Shown: positions 1 to 5,626 of the stretch, one piece after another
Layout of the letters: each line of letters begins with the position of its first letter
How positions within the stretch are numbered: the stretch's first letter is position 1
Source: an uncultured Candidatus Udaeobacter sp.
GTDB lineage: Bacteria; Verrucomicrobiota; Verrucomicrobiia; Chthoniobacterales; UBA10450
DNA length: 5,626 bases
Assembly (NCBI GenBank): GCA_955652715.1
Contig: CATPBS010000311.1
Location: 1 to 5,626, forward strand
Reading direction: 5' to 3'
Translations under genes and position numbers: made by a program
The notes under the pieces: generated by a model
The model's database searches: none
The model's input: only the letters and a program-made list of their open reading frames with translations
What the model was told of the DNA's origin: nothing

Positions 1-320
1 CCGTAAGCGCCGCCGAAAAAGCGAAAATTTTCCAACACGGTAAGGTCACGATAAAGACTGAAGCGCTGCGGAACATAGCCGAACTTGGTGCGTACCCGTT
101 GCCGATCTTTCCAGACGTCTGCGCCTTCGATGGTCGCATGACCGCCAGTGGGATGAGTCAGGCCGCACAACATTCGCATGGTGGTGGTCTTGCCAGCGCC
201 ATTTGGCCCGAGGAAACCGAAGATCGTTCCCGCCTCGATTTGAAGAGAAAGATCCTGCACGGCATGGACGTTACCGAAACTCTTGCTCAAGCGGTCGAGC
301 ACGATCACCGGTTGGCTCAT
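1..320 (-). CDS. ABC transporter ATP-binding protein, ABC-2 export type (3' end beyond window)
   Basis: This is the nucleotide-binding subunit of an ABC exporter; it would hydrolyse ATP on the cytoplasmic face of the inner membrane to drive an ABC-2-type permease. Only the first 106 residues are in the window, out of roughly 240-310 usual for the family. Visible are the A-loop region (KSFGNVHAVQDLSL, about 13-26), the Walker A motif GPNGAGKTT at 38-46 and the Q-loop glutamine Q85 in GYVPQRFSLYRDLTVLEN. The 'QRFSLYRDLTV' stretch is typical of the YbhF/DrrA/CcmA-like drug-export group. The signature motif, Walker B and H-loop lie off the edge. The ATG at 318-320 is supported by TAAGG (minus strand, 328-332) seven bases upstream. 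It is transcribed divergently from the exported-protein gene at 381 across 60 bp, so it may be the first gene of its operon; a permease gene would be expected beyond the left edge. The substrate cannot be told. The ABC-ATPase call is very secure. Confidence 0.95.
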   Translation of the reverse strand, partial: MSQPVIVLDRLSKSFGNVHAVQDLSLQIEAGTIFGFLGPNGAGKTTTMRMLCGLTHPTGGHATIEGADVWKDRQRVRTKFGYVPQRFSLYRDLTVLENFRFFGGAY

Positions 321-380
321 GGTAAAACCTTATTGCGATGATCCCGAAAATTTGCAACCATCAGGCGTCCGGGGGGACCC

Positions 381-1448
381 ATGTTGCTGATGAAACCTAA
401 GATGCTCAGCGTCCAGCGGCACTTCTCTACCAAGGCGTGCGCCCTTTTAATTTTAATCTCGCTCTTCCACATTGGGCATACCATCGCACGCGCTGATGCG
501 GTTTCTGAACTGGCCTCCTTTTCGATCTTCGACAAGGTCGATTTGGCCCAACTGGCGAAAAGCGACGTGAAAACTGCGCACGGTCCACCCATGCGAAACC
601 CGCGATTTCTGGCTGTGCAAAGCTGTTACGTGTCGCCGGGCTCGCCTGCACAGCAAATCGATGCGTTGCGCCGATGGGATCCGACAAGACATCGTGAATT
701 GAAAGTGTTTCTGCACTCCGATCTACCGTCGAATCCTACACCCAGCAATTTTGAAAAACTGAAAAACGCGCCTGATAACGCGTCTGTGCGCTCGTTCGTC
801 GCAGCGACCCAAAAGCTCAGTTCCGATCTCCAAGTCAGCCGGGATGAGGCAAAGAAGTTTTCTGGCGGAGGTGGAGGCGGAGGCGGAATACCTGCGCCGG
901 TCGCGGCGTTCTGGGCAGATGTGCTGAGTACACGAACGAAAAACTTCGTATCCGGCGGAATGTCCGCACAACCGCCGTACGATCACGCCGGTCCGTCTAT
1001 TCGAGCGAGCGATGAAGTGAATGGATTGTTGCGCGAGCAAGAGAAAATTCGACAGCAATTTTCCGGATTCTTGGGGGCCACGGCCATTGGTCGCGGCGCT
1101 GGATCGCTTAGGCCGGAACTTTACTGGGAACTTCTCGACGTGGATGATCAGGGTGTAGTGACTCTCGGCGCCTCTTACAGCCGCGGTGGCGCCGGCGGAA
1201 CCTATCAAGCTGCTGACGTCCTCTACTACGCCAGCGGCGGGTATTATGTCGCGCTCACGTTGTATCAGCTATGGCCTGTTACGGTGGACGGAAAAGCTTC
1301 AACGCTTGTCTGGCGCGGCGACATGATTTCAGCCGCCTCACTAGGATCCCTGCATGGGGTGGAACGGCTGGGCTCGGAGTCAGTGATGATGAAAAACATC
1401 ACCAAAGCTGTCGCCCTGTTTCGGCGGGACAACAGTGGAAATCGGTAA
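381..1448 (+). CDS. Exported protein of unknown function with an octaglycine run
   Basis: A 355-residue protein that I cannot assign to a characterised family. A signal peptide is evident: a basic n-region (K5, K7, R13, K18), a hydrophobic core at about 19-36 (ACALLILISLF) and a likely signal peptidase I site ARA|DA at 36-40. This points to the periplasm or cell surface. The mature part has an N-terminal domain (about 40-155, with FLAVQSCYV and RWDPTRHRELKVFLHSDL), eight consecutive glycines at 162-169 acting as a probable flexible linker, and a C-terminal domain (about 171-350) rich in Tyr, Trp and Gly (PELYWELLDV, YYASGGYYVALTLYQLWP). C82 is the only cysteine of the mature protein. No catalytic motif is recognisable. 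The start at 381 has a G-run (371-376) very close upstream; the ATG at 390 (Met4) is an alternative with better spacing. The 3' end overlaps the next gene by 14 bases, so co-expression with the outer-membrane barrel gene is likely. Expression as a real gene is well supported by the long frame and signal peptide. Confidence 0.85.
   Translation: MLLMKPKMLSVQRHFSTKACALLILISLFHIGHTIARADAVSELASFSIFDKVDLAQLAKSDVKTAHGPPMRNPRFLAVQSCYVSPGSPAQQIDALRRWDPTRHRELKVFLHSDLPSNPTPSNFEKLKNAPDNASVRSFVAATQKLSSDLQVSRDEAKKFSGGGGGGGGIPAPVAAFWADVLSTRTKNFVSGGMSAQPPYDHAGPSIRASDEVNGLLREQEKIRQQFSGFLGATAIGRGAGSLRPELYWELLDVDDQGVVTLGASYSRGGAGGTYQAADVLYYASGGYYVALTLYQLWPVTVDGKASTLVWRGDMISAASLGSLHGVERLGSESVMMKNITKAVALFRRDNSGNR
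864..887 (+). repeat. (GGN)8 triplet run encoding octaglycine
   Basis: Eight consecutive GGN codons (GGC, GGA, GGT, GGA, GGC, GGA, GGC, GGA) encode Gly162-169 of the exported protein. The run is purine-rich on the plus strand, with eight GG doublets spaced by single bases, so it could slip during replication or form a two-quartet G-quadruplex. In the protein it separates an N-terminal from a C-terminal domain and probably acts as a linker. Any polyglycine stretch is necessarily (GGN)n in DNA, so the DNA-level property may be incidental. Confidence 0.9.
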
Positions 1449-2364
1449 ACAAGTGAAAATTTTCGAGCGTCGATCCGTTCTCCTGGTTTTTTCGGCGGCA
1501 TTTTTGCTTGCCACGCCAGGCTTTGCCGATGAGAGCGATACCAACTGGTTCTGGCCTCTCTCAGGCGAATACCTCGCTGAAGGAACGTACGTCGGCGAAG
1601 GCGATGTCCAACGCGGGCCTCGCAAGAGAGTCAGCGATTTTGATGAGATCGATTCCACGCTTCGTCTTGTATTAACGCCGCGAACCAAGTTTGGCGTGCT
1701 GCGACTCGGCGCTGAATGGGAGCGGTTCTCATTCGGTTTTCCATCAAAAACGGCCCTACCCAATACGCTGCAATCCTTTAGCGCGGTCATTGGCCTGGAT
1801 ATGCAGTTCTCAGACTCCATCATCGTCAGGGCTGAAGGTCAGCCGGGCCTCTATAATTCCGGCCTGGGTCATTTGTCGTGGGACGATTTCAATGTGCCGT
1901 TCCTCGTCGGCGGCACGTATATCTACAACCCTAATCTGCAGCTTGTCCTTGGGGTGAGCGTTAATGTGGAACGGAAATACCCGGTCATTCCCGCCGCGGG
2001 AATTCGCTGGAAAATCGCTCCCCGGTGGCTGCTTGATGCCGTTCTGCCAACGCCGCGTCTGCAATTCGAAATGACCCGTGATGTGTCGCTCTACGCAGGG
2101 GCAACCGTGAAAGAAACCAGTTTCCGCGTGGACGATCAATTTGGCGACGCTCATGGAATTCCGCGCCTCAACCACGCAATTGTAACCTATAGCGAGGTCC
2201 GGACCGGCGCAGGTTTCGACTGGAAAATTTCGCCGATCGTAACGTTCACGGGCGAGGTTGGCTATCAGCCATACAGAGACTTCGATTTCCACCGTGCTGA
2301 AGTGCACTACCACCAGGACGGCGGCGCTCCGTACGGAACCATTTCGCTACATGGCGCATTCTGA
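1435..2364 (+). CDS. Outer-membrane beta-barrel protein, DUF6268-like
   Basis: A 309-residue predicted outer-membrane protein. The N-terminus carries a signal peptide with a basic n-region (K8, R12, R13), a hydrophobic core VLLVFSAAFLLA and a likely cleavage after A31 (GFA|DES). The mature part shows alternating polar/hydrophobic strands (for example STLRLVLTPRTKFGVLRLGAEW and GISPIV-like turns) rich in aromatic residues. The chain ends in phenylalanine (SLHGAF), the usual C-terminal signal for BAM-dependent barrel insertion. The central pattern AAGIRWKIAPRWLLDAVLPTPRLQFEM, discussed here only in short parts (GIRWKIAP, LPTPRLQFE), resembles what I recall of DUF6268 barrels; this family assignment is from memory. 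The start is GTG at 1435, inside the previous gene; GTG at 1453 gives a more conventional 25-residue signal peptide beginning MKIFERR and lies just after the previous stop, so it is a strong alternative. Translational coupling with the upstream exported protein is likely. Whether the barrel is a pore, a secretion channel or a receptor cannot be told. Confidence 0.85.
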   Translation: MEIGKQVKIFERRSVLLVFSAAFLLATPGFADESDTNWFWPLSGEYLAEGTYVGEGDVQRGPRKRVSDFDEIDSTLRLVLTPRTKFGVLRLGAEWERFSFGFPSKTALPNTLQSFSAVIGLDMQFSDSIIVRAEGQPGLYNSGLGHLSWDDFNVPFLVGGTYIYNPNLQLVLGVSVNVERKYPVIPAAGIRWKIAPRWLLDAVLPTPRLQFEMTRDVSLYAGATVKETSFRVDDQFGDAHGIPRLNHAIVTYSEVRTGAGFDWKISPIVTFTGEVGYQPYRDFDFHRAEVHYHQDGGAPYGTISLHGAF

Positions 2365-2422
2365 CCGCTCCTCAGAACCGGTATTCAACATGGCGCTGCG
2401 GTGGCCTGAAGGCGCCAACCCT

Positions 2423-3835
2423 TTAGCGCAATGTCCTGTCCAGCGCCCCAATCCGACGTGTCTCGGGCCAGCGCAACCCAACACCGAGCACCACGAGGAT
2501 CGTTCCGATGCCTCCAGCGACAACCGAAATTACCGGACCAAACAATGCAGCCGTCAATCCCGACTCGAGCGCGCCAAATTCGTTTGATGTCCCGATGAAA
2601 ATATTGTTCACCGACGAGACGCGCCCGCGCATTTCATCCGGCGTGACCAGTTGCACGATCGAACCACGAATAATTACGCTCACACTATCAAACGCTCCGA
2701 CAAGAAATAATAAGCCGAGCGATAACCAGAACACTTTGGACAAACCGAAAAGAATGGTCGCCACCCCGAACCCCGTAACGCACCACAGCAGGGTTCTGCC
2801 GGCCTGTTTCATCGGCGGGAGATGTGCGACCGCCAACGCTGTAGCAAAGGCGCCAATCGCTGGCGTCGCCCGCATCCAGCCAAGCCCCACGGGCCCGCAG
2901 TGGAGAATTTGATCCGCGAAAATCGGCATCAGCGCAGTGGCGCCGCCGAGCAACACCGCAAATAAATCCAGTGTGATCGTTGCCAGGATCACTTTTCTCC
3001 GAAACACGAATCGCACTCCGGCCATCAGACTTTTCCACGTGCTCGCCTCAGTTGTATCTCGCACCTGTTTGCTGCGGCGGATCGGAAGGACCAAAAGGAA
3101 AAAGGCAGATGCGCACAGCGCATCCAGCAGATACACAAACGGGAACCCGGCATACGCAACCAACAACCCGCTGAGAGCTGGCCCTACTACCGATCCAATT
3201 TGAAAAATGCTATTGTTCCAGGTGACCGCGTTCGTAAAGGCATCACGAGGAACCAGAGTCGGAAAAAATGAACTGCGCGCCGCCCAACTGAATGTGCGCG
3301 CCACTGCTCCGATAAAAACAAGGAAATAAATCAACGGAATCGATGCGTCATCGAAATGGAATGCAGGATGATGGCGCTCGAACATTCCGGCAATGCTTGT
3401 CAGAATGCGATTGCCTCCGCGCAGCAATGCAACTGGAGGAATCGAAAGGTGCTTCCAGGAAACAATGGCCAGCGCGGCCGATGTCAGTCCACTAAAGATC
3501 TGAGAGACCAGAATGATGTGTTTTCGGCTGAACCGATCCGCTAAATGGCCGGCGGGCAGGGAGAGTGCGACCACCGGGACCGCGATAACCAGGCCAACGA
3601 GTCCGAGCGCCGTGGCCGAATGGGTGCGCGCATAGAGCTCCCATTCAACCGCTACCGCGAGCATCAAACGGCCAGTGATCGAGAGCAGATTACCGCCCGT
3701 AAATAGGCGGAAATCCCCGAAACGGAAGGCTGCGTACGGATCATGCTTTCGAAGCTCCCTTTCGATTGGCAAGGGAACGGCTGGGCGTTGGCTTTCCGGT
3801 GATCGATAGGAGCTGGAATCGATTGGCTGGGGCAT
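2423..3835 (-). CDS. MFS transporter, EntS/MFS_3-like exporter
   Basis: An inner-membrane major facilitator superfamily protein of 470 residues, probably a proton-driven exporter of small molecules; the substrate is unknown. About 12 membrane segments can be seen (near residues 43-65, 75-95, 107-127, 167-185, 208-230, 232-251, 284-304, 318-340, 347-365, 370-390, 418-435, 437-455). MFS motif A is present as GHLADRFSRKH at 96-106 and its echo after TM10 as TPDEMRGRVSSVNN (398-411). The DFRLFTGGNLLSITGRLM start of TM1, the ARSSFFPTLVPRD loop and the C-terminal GRVSSVNNIFIGTSNEFG region match the enterobactin-exporter-like (EntS, MFS_3) branch. ATG at 3835 was chosen; the same frame opens at a TTG at 3895 that would add 20 residues but has no ribosome-binding site. 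No strong ribosome-binding site precedes 3835 either. Residues 128-167 form an unusual polar insert between TM3 and TM4. The gene is convergent with the barrel gene (58 bp gap). Confidence 0.92.
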   Translation of the reverse strand: MPQPIDSSSYRSPESQRPAVPLPIERELRKHDPYAAFRFGDFRLFTGGNLLSITGRLMLAVAVEWELYARTHSATALGLVGLVIAVPVVALSLPAGHLADRFSRKHIILVSQIFSGLTSAALAIVSWKHLSIPPVALLRGGNRILTSIAGMFERHHPAFHFDDASIPLIYFLVFIGAVARTFSWAARSSFFPTLVPRDAFTNAVTWNNSIFQIGSVVGPALSGLLVAYAGFPFVYLLDALCASAFFLLVLPIRRSKQVRDTTEASTWKSLMAGVRFVFRRKVILATITLDLFAVLLGGATALMPIFADQILHCGPVGLGWMRATPAIGAFATALAVAHLPPMKQAGRTLLWCVTGFGVATILFGLSKVFWLSLGLLFLVGAFDSVSVIIRGSIVQLVTPDEMRGRVSSVNNIFIGTSNEFGALESGLTAALFGPVISVVAGGIGTILVVLGVGLRWPETRRIGALDRTLR

Positions 3836-4101
3836 GCTCAGCGCGTTCGGTCGAAGACGCGCAGGAGATTGTAGGTTGAGTGGCCAGCACCGCAACCTAT
3901 GGCATCGGGCACATGCCTCCGAAGGGGTTTAGCGCCCGGTTTTTCGCTGTAGCCAGCCCGTCGGATCGCGAAGACCTCGCCCCCGCCCAAATGTCCGCGC
4001 GCAAGCGATCAACAGCGTGGCCGAGAAATTTGTATTCATGGTGCGGATTTTTCTTCCATTCGACAACTGGGATGCGCTAGAGTCGGCGGCCTCAGGAAAA
4101 A

Positions 4102-4311
4102 ATGGATAACATCATCGAGGCGAGAGAACTGCAGATCGAGCGCAAGCATTTCTACGTGGAGCTCCGCGAGAACGACCGCGGGAGATTCTTGCGCATCACG
4201 GAGGAAGCTCATGGACGCCGCAATAGTATCATCGTGCCGAGCACCGGCGTTGATGATTTTACGGCGACGATCGCTGAAGTTCTGATGAATAACGACGGTG
4301 CGCCAGCTTAA
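4102..4311 (+). CDS. Single-repeat PUR-alpha-type ssDNA/RNA-binding protein
   Basis: A 69-residue protein that matches one PUR repeat (PurA ssDNA and RNA-binding family, related to Borrelia BpuR and metazoan Pur-alpha). The core runs from about residue 9 to 61: ELQIERKHFYVELREN, the diagnostic RENDRGRFLRITE (22-34), then GRRNSIIVPSTGVDDF (38-53) and a C-terminal helix (ATIAEVLMNN). This is the beta-beta-beta-beta-alpha order of a PUR repeat. Known bacterial members dimerise to build one complete PUR domain and bind single-stranded nucleic acid in the cytoplasm; BpuR acts as a post-transcriptional regulator. The same role here is inferred. The ATG at 4102 is preceded by AGGA (4094-4097) in CAGGAAAAAATG, a slightly close but plausible ribosome-binding site. 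A weak -10-like TAGAGT (4078-4083) lies just upstream without a convincing -35. The gene is divergent from the MFS gene and is followed by 187 bp and then ppdK on the same strand, so the two may be linked by read-through. Confidence 0.88.
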   Translation: MDNIIEARELQIERKHFYVELRENDRGRFLRITEEAHGRRNSIIVPSTGVDDFTATIAEVLMNNDGAPA

Positions 4312-4342
4312 CCGCTGAACTGCTGATGCACTTTCTATAGAG

Positions 4343-4359
4343 GCAGCCGCGTCGGCTGC
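4343..4359 (+). promoter_or_regulatory. Compact hairpin, competing with the downstream stem
   Basis: GCAGCCG (4343-4349) and CGGCTGC (4353-4359) are perfect inverted repeats of 7 bp around a CGT loop. No T-tract follows directly, so this is not a terminator by itself. The 3' arm of this stem is also the 5' arm of the longer stem at 4352-4402, so the two structures exclude each other in RNA. This is the arrangement of an anti-terminator or attenuator, although an intergenic palindromic repeat would look the same. Confidence 0.5.
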
Positions 4360-4417
4360 AATGCTCCTATCTGCCGGCGATACGCCCTGCCGCTGCAGCC
4401 GATCTTGTTTTTGTCTC
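4352..4417 (+). terminator. Possible intrinsic terminator or attenuator between the PUR gene and ppdK
   Basis: TCGGCTGCA (4352-4360) pairs perfectly with TGCAGCCGA (4394-4402), a 9-bp stem extendable by one G-U pair, and T-rich sequence follows at once (4403-4417, with five consecutive T at 4408-4412). The 33-base loop holds a small internal hairpin, GGCG (4376-4379) with CGCC (4383-4386). The position, 41 bases after the PUR stop codon, fits termination of the PUR transcript. The long loop makes it an untypical intrinsic terminator. Confidence 0.4.
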
Positions 4418-4430
4418 TTCGCTCCCTGCG

Positions 4431-4458
4431 TTGACATCGCGAGACCCGAAATTACTTT
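4431..4458 (+). promoter_or_regulatory. ppdK: Putative sigma70-type promoter for ppdK
   Basis: A perfect -35 hexamer TTGACA lies at 4431-4436. Sixteen bases later is TACTTT (4453-4458), which matches the -10 consensus at three of six positions including T1, A2 and T6. Transcription would start near 4465, giving a leader of about 35 bases before the ATG at 4499. It lies downstream of the terminator-like structure, so ppdK could be transcribed independently of the PUR gene. The -35 is strong and the -10 only moderate. Confidence 0.45.
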
Positions 4459-4498
4459 GCCGCTTCGCCCCATTGACGGTCTTCTGCGCTCCTGAATC

Positions 4499-4612
4499 AT
4501 GGTCACGAAGCAAAAATCCAGCCGACGAAAAAAGATTCAGCGCACGAGAAGAAAATCGACGCCGCAGGCGCGCGCGGCGGTTCGCGAAAAGAGAAAGAAA
4601 ACGCGCCGCGAC
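4499..4612 (+). other. ppdK: Lysine/arginine-rich N-terminal extension of PPDK
   Basis: Residues 1-38 precede the conserved PPDK start. Among the first 37 residues I count 8 Lys and 10 Arg against a single Glu, with clusters RRKK (9-12), RTRRK (15-19) and KRKKTRR (31-37). There is no hydrophobic segment, so it is not a signal peptide. It looks like a disordered polycationic tail, suited to contact nucleic acid, polyphosphate or acidic partners. The function is unknown. Confidence 0.85.
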
Positions 4613-5626
4613 GTTTATTACTTCGGCGACGGTCACGCAGACGGATCAGGCAGCATGAAACGGCTGCTCGGTGGCAAAGGCGCAAACCTCCACGAGATGA
4701 CGCGCATAGGTCTGCATGTGCCACCGGGATTTACAATCACCACGGAAGTATGCAGTTACTTTTACGCTCATAACCGCACTTACCCCCGGGAGTTGGAAGC
4801 CGAGGTCGCGGCCGCGCTGGAGAAAATCGAGAAGTCGGTCGGAAAAAAATTCGGAGACAAAGAGCGGCCTTTGCTTGTTTCTGTACGGTCGGGCGCGCGC
4901 GATTCCATGCCGGGAATGATGGACACCATCCTCAACCTCGGAATGAATGACGACGTCGTCGAAATTATTGCAAACAAATCGAACAACGCGCGTTTTGCCT
5001 GGGATTCCTACCGGCGCTTCCTGCAGATGTACGGCGATGTCGTAATGGGCATTCAGAAACGGCCAGGCGAAGATCATGAACCGTTCGAAGCTGTGATCGA
5101 ACACCTGAAGGACGAACGTTACGGCAAGCATGATTTTCCGGACGTGCGATTAACGGTCGCTGATTTGAAGGATCTTGTGCAGCGTTTTAAGGCGTTGATC
5201 AAGGAGCGTGCCGGAAAATCGTTTCCGCAAAATCCGAAGGAACAACTTTGGGGAGCGATCAGCGCCGTCTTCGGGTCCTGGATGAACGACCGCGCGATCG
5301 TGTACCGACGAAAATATGGAATCCCGCACGACTGGGGAACGGCGGTCAATGTTCAGACGATGGTGTTCGGGAACATGGGAGAGACAAGCGCGACCGGGGT
5401 TGCATTTACGCGTGATCCAGCGACCGGCGAAAAAGTTTTCTATGGCGAATATTTGATCAACGCCCAAGGGGAAGACGTCGTTGCCGGGGTGCGCACGCCG
5501 CATCCGATCAGCGATGTGGCAAAAGAAATGCCCGCAGCGCACAAAGAGCTGATGAAAGTGCGCAGCATCCTTGAACATCACTTCAAAGATATGCAGGACC
5601 TCGAGTTCACGGTGGAGGAAAAGCGC
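4499..5626 (+). CDS. ppdK: Pyruvate, phosphate dikinase, N-terminal part (3' end beyond window)
   Basis: PPDK interconverts pyruvate + ATP + Pi and phosphoenolpyruvate + AMP + PPi in the cytoplasm, linking glycolysis and gluconeogenesis. The 376 residues present cover the N-terminal nucleotide-binding (ATP-grasp) domain of an enzyme normally near 880-900 residues; the phosphohistidine domain and the PEP/pyruvate-binding TIM barrel lie past the right edge. Diagnostic stretches are VYYFGDG (39-45), [12 protein letters not shown] (56-67), [28 protein letters not shown] (128-143, with R130), [12 protein letters not shown] (300-311) and [14 protein letters not shown] (321-334). The family's usual start aligns near residue 38, so residues 1-38 are an extra, strongly basic tail. 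The ATG at 4499 follows an in-frame stop at 4493-4495, and no other ATG, GTG or TTG occurs before the conserved domain, so the start is forced. No Shine-Dalgarno sequence is visible before it. Confidence 0.97.
   Translation, partial: MVTKQKSSRRKKIQRTRRKSTPQARAAVREKRKKTRRDVYYFGDGHADGSGSMKRLLGGKGANLHEMTRIGLHVPPGFTITTEVCSYFYAHNRTYPRELEAEVAAALEKIEKSVGKKFGDKERPLLVSVRSGARDSMPGMMDTILNLGMNDDVVEIIANKSNNARFAWDSYRRFLQMYGDVVMGIQKRPGEDHEPFEAVIEHLKDERYGKHDFPDVRLTVADLKDLVQRFKALIKERAGKSFPQNPKEQLWGAISAVFGSWMNDRAIVYRRKYGIPHDWGTAVNVQTMVFGNMGETSATGVAFTRDPATGEKVFYGEYLINAQGEDVVAGVRTPHPISDVAKEMPAAHKELMKVRSILEHHFKDMQDLEFTVEEKR

Noticed and set aside
317..592. Minus-strand open frame of 91 codons across the ABC-exported protein gap
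   Set aside because: It lies antisense to the signal-peptide gene, has no family resemblance, and the ABC gene start at 320 has its own ribosome-binding site; read as a shadow frame.
723..1208. Minus-strand open frame of 161 codons
   Set aside because: Antisense to the exported-protein gene, Arg/Ser-rich low-information translation with no recognisable motif.
1810..2313. Minus-strand open frame of 167 codons
   Set aside because: Antisense to the beta-barrel gene, whose signal peptide and terminal Phe make the plus-strand reading convincing.
2391..2417. Inverted repeat TGGCGC ... GCGCCA in the gap between the convergent barrel and MFS genes, as a bidirectional terminator
   Set aside because: The stem is only 6 bp with a 15-base loop and no T-tract on either strand; too weak to annotate.
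3836..3895. Twenty-codon N-terminal extension of the MFS protein from a TTG start
   Set aside because: No ribosome-binding site before the TTG and the added residues lie ahead of an already non-conserved tail; ATG at 3835 preferred, though not proven.
3880..4080. Plus-strand open frame of 66 codons in the MFS-PUR gap
   Set aside because: Non-ATG start, no clear ribosome-binding site, no recognisable sequence; treated as intergenic.
4054..4083. Promoter for the PUR gene with -10 TAGAGT
   Set aside because: The -10 is fair, but the best-placed -35 candidates (TTCCAT, TCCATT) barely match the consensus; mentioned in the gene entry only.
4472..4500. Second TTGACG-like -35 just upstream of ppdK
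   Set aside because: A properly spaced -10 would fall on the ppdK start codon (AATCAT at 4495-4500) and is a poor match, so transcription would begin inside the gene.
4646..5131. Minus-strand open frame of 161 codons
   Set aside because: Fully antisense to the unmistakable PPDK coding sequence.

Overview
The window looks like a piece of a free-living Gram-negative bacterial chromosome of moderate GC content, most likely from the Verrucomicrobia (Chthoniobacterales, soil 'Udaeobacter'-like lineages). This placement is an inference. It rests on a small single-repeat PUR-alpha-type protein, an outer-membrane beta-barrel resembling the DUF6268 family, and an exported protein of a type I associate, from memory only, with verrucomicrobial genomes. 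No rRNA or other marker gene is present to confirm it.

Layout from left to right: (1) 1-320, minus strand: the N-terminal third of an ABC-2-type exporter ATPase, cut by the window edge. (2) 381-1448 and 1435-2364, plus strand: two overlapping genes for an exported protein of unknown function with an octaglycine run and an outer-membrane beta-barrel protein; they probably form one transcription unit, divergent from the ABC gene. (3) 2423-3835, minus strand: an MFS exporter related to the EntS/MFS_3 group, convergent with the barrel gene and carrying an unusual hydrophilic insert. (4) 4102-4311, plus strand: a 69-residue PUR-domain single-stranded nucleic-acid-binding protein. (5) 4312-4498: a leader region with competing hairpins, a T-rich tract and a good sigma70-like promoter. 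(6) 4499 to the end, plus strand: the N-terminal part of pyruvate phosphate dikinase (ppdK) with a very basic N-terminal extension.

There is no mobile element, CRISPR array, tRNA or rRNA. The genes do not form one pathway. The left half is mostly cell-envelope and export functions; the right half is a nucleic-acid-binding protein beside a central carbon enzyme. The most unusual signals are the basic tail on PPDK, the three-strand mutually exclusive hairpin system between the PUR gene and ppdK, and the uncharacterised exported-protein/outer-membrane-barrel pair.
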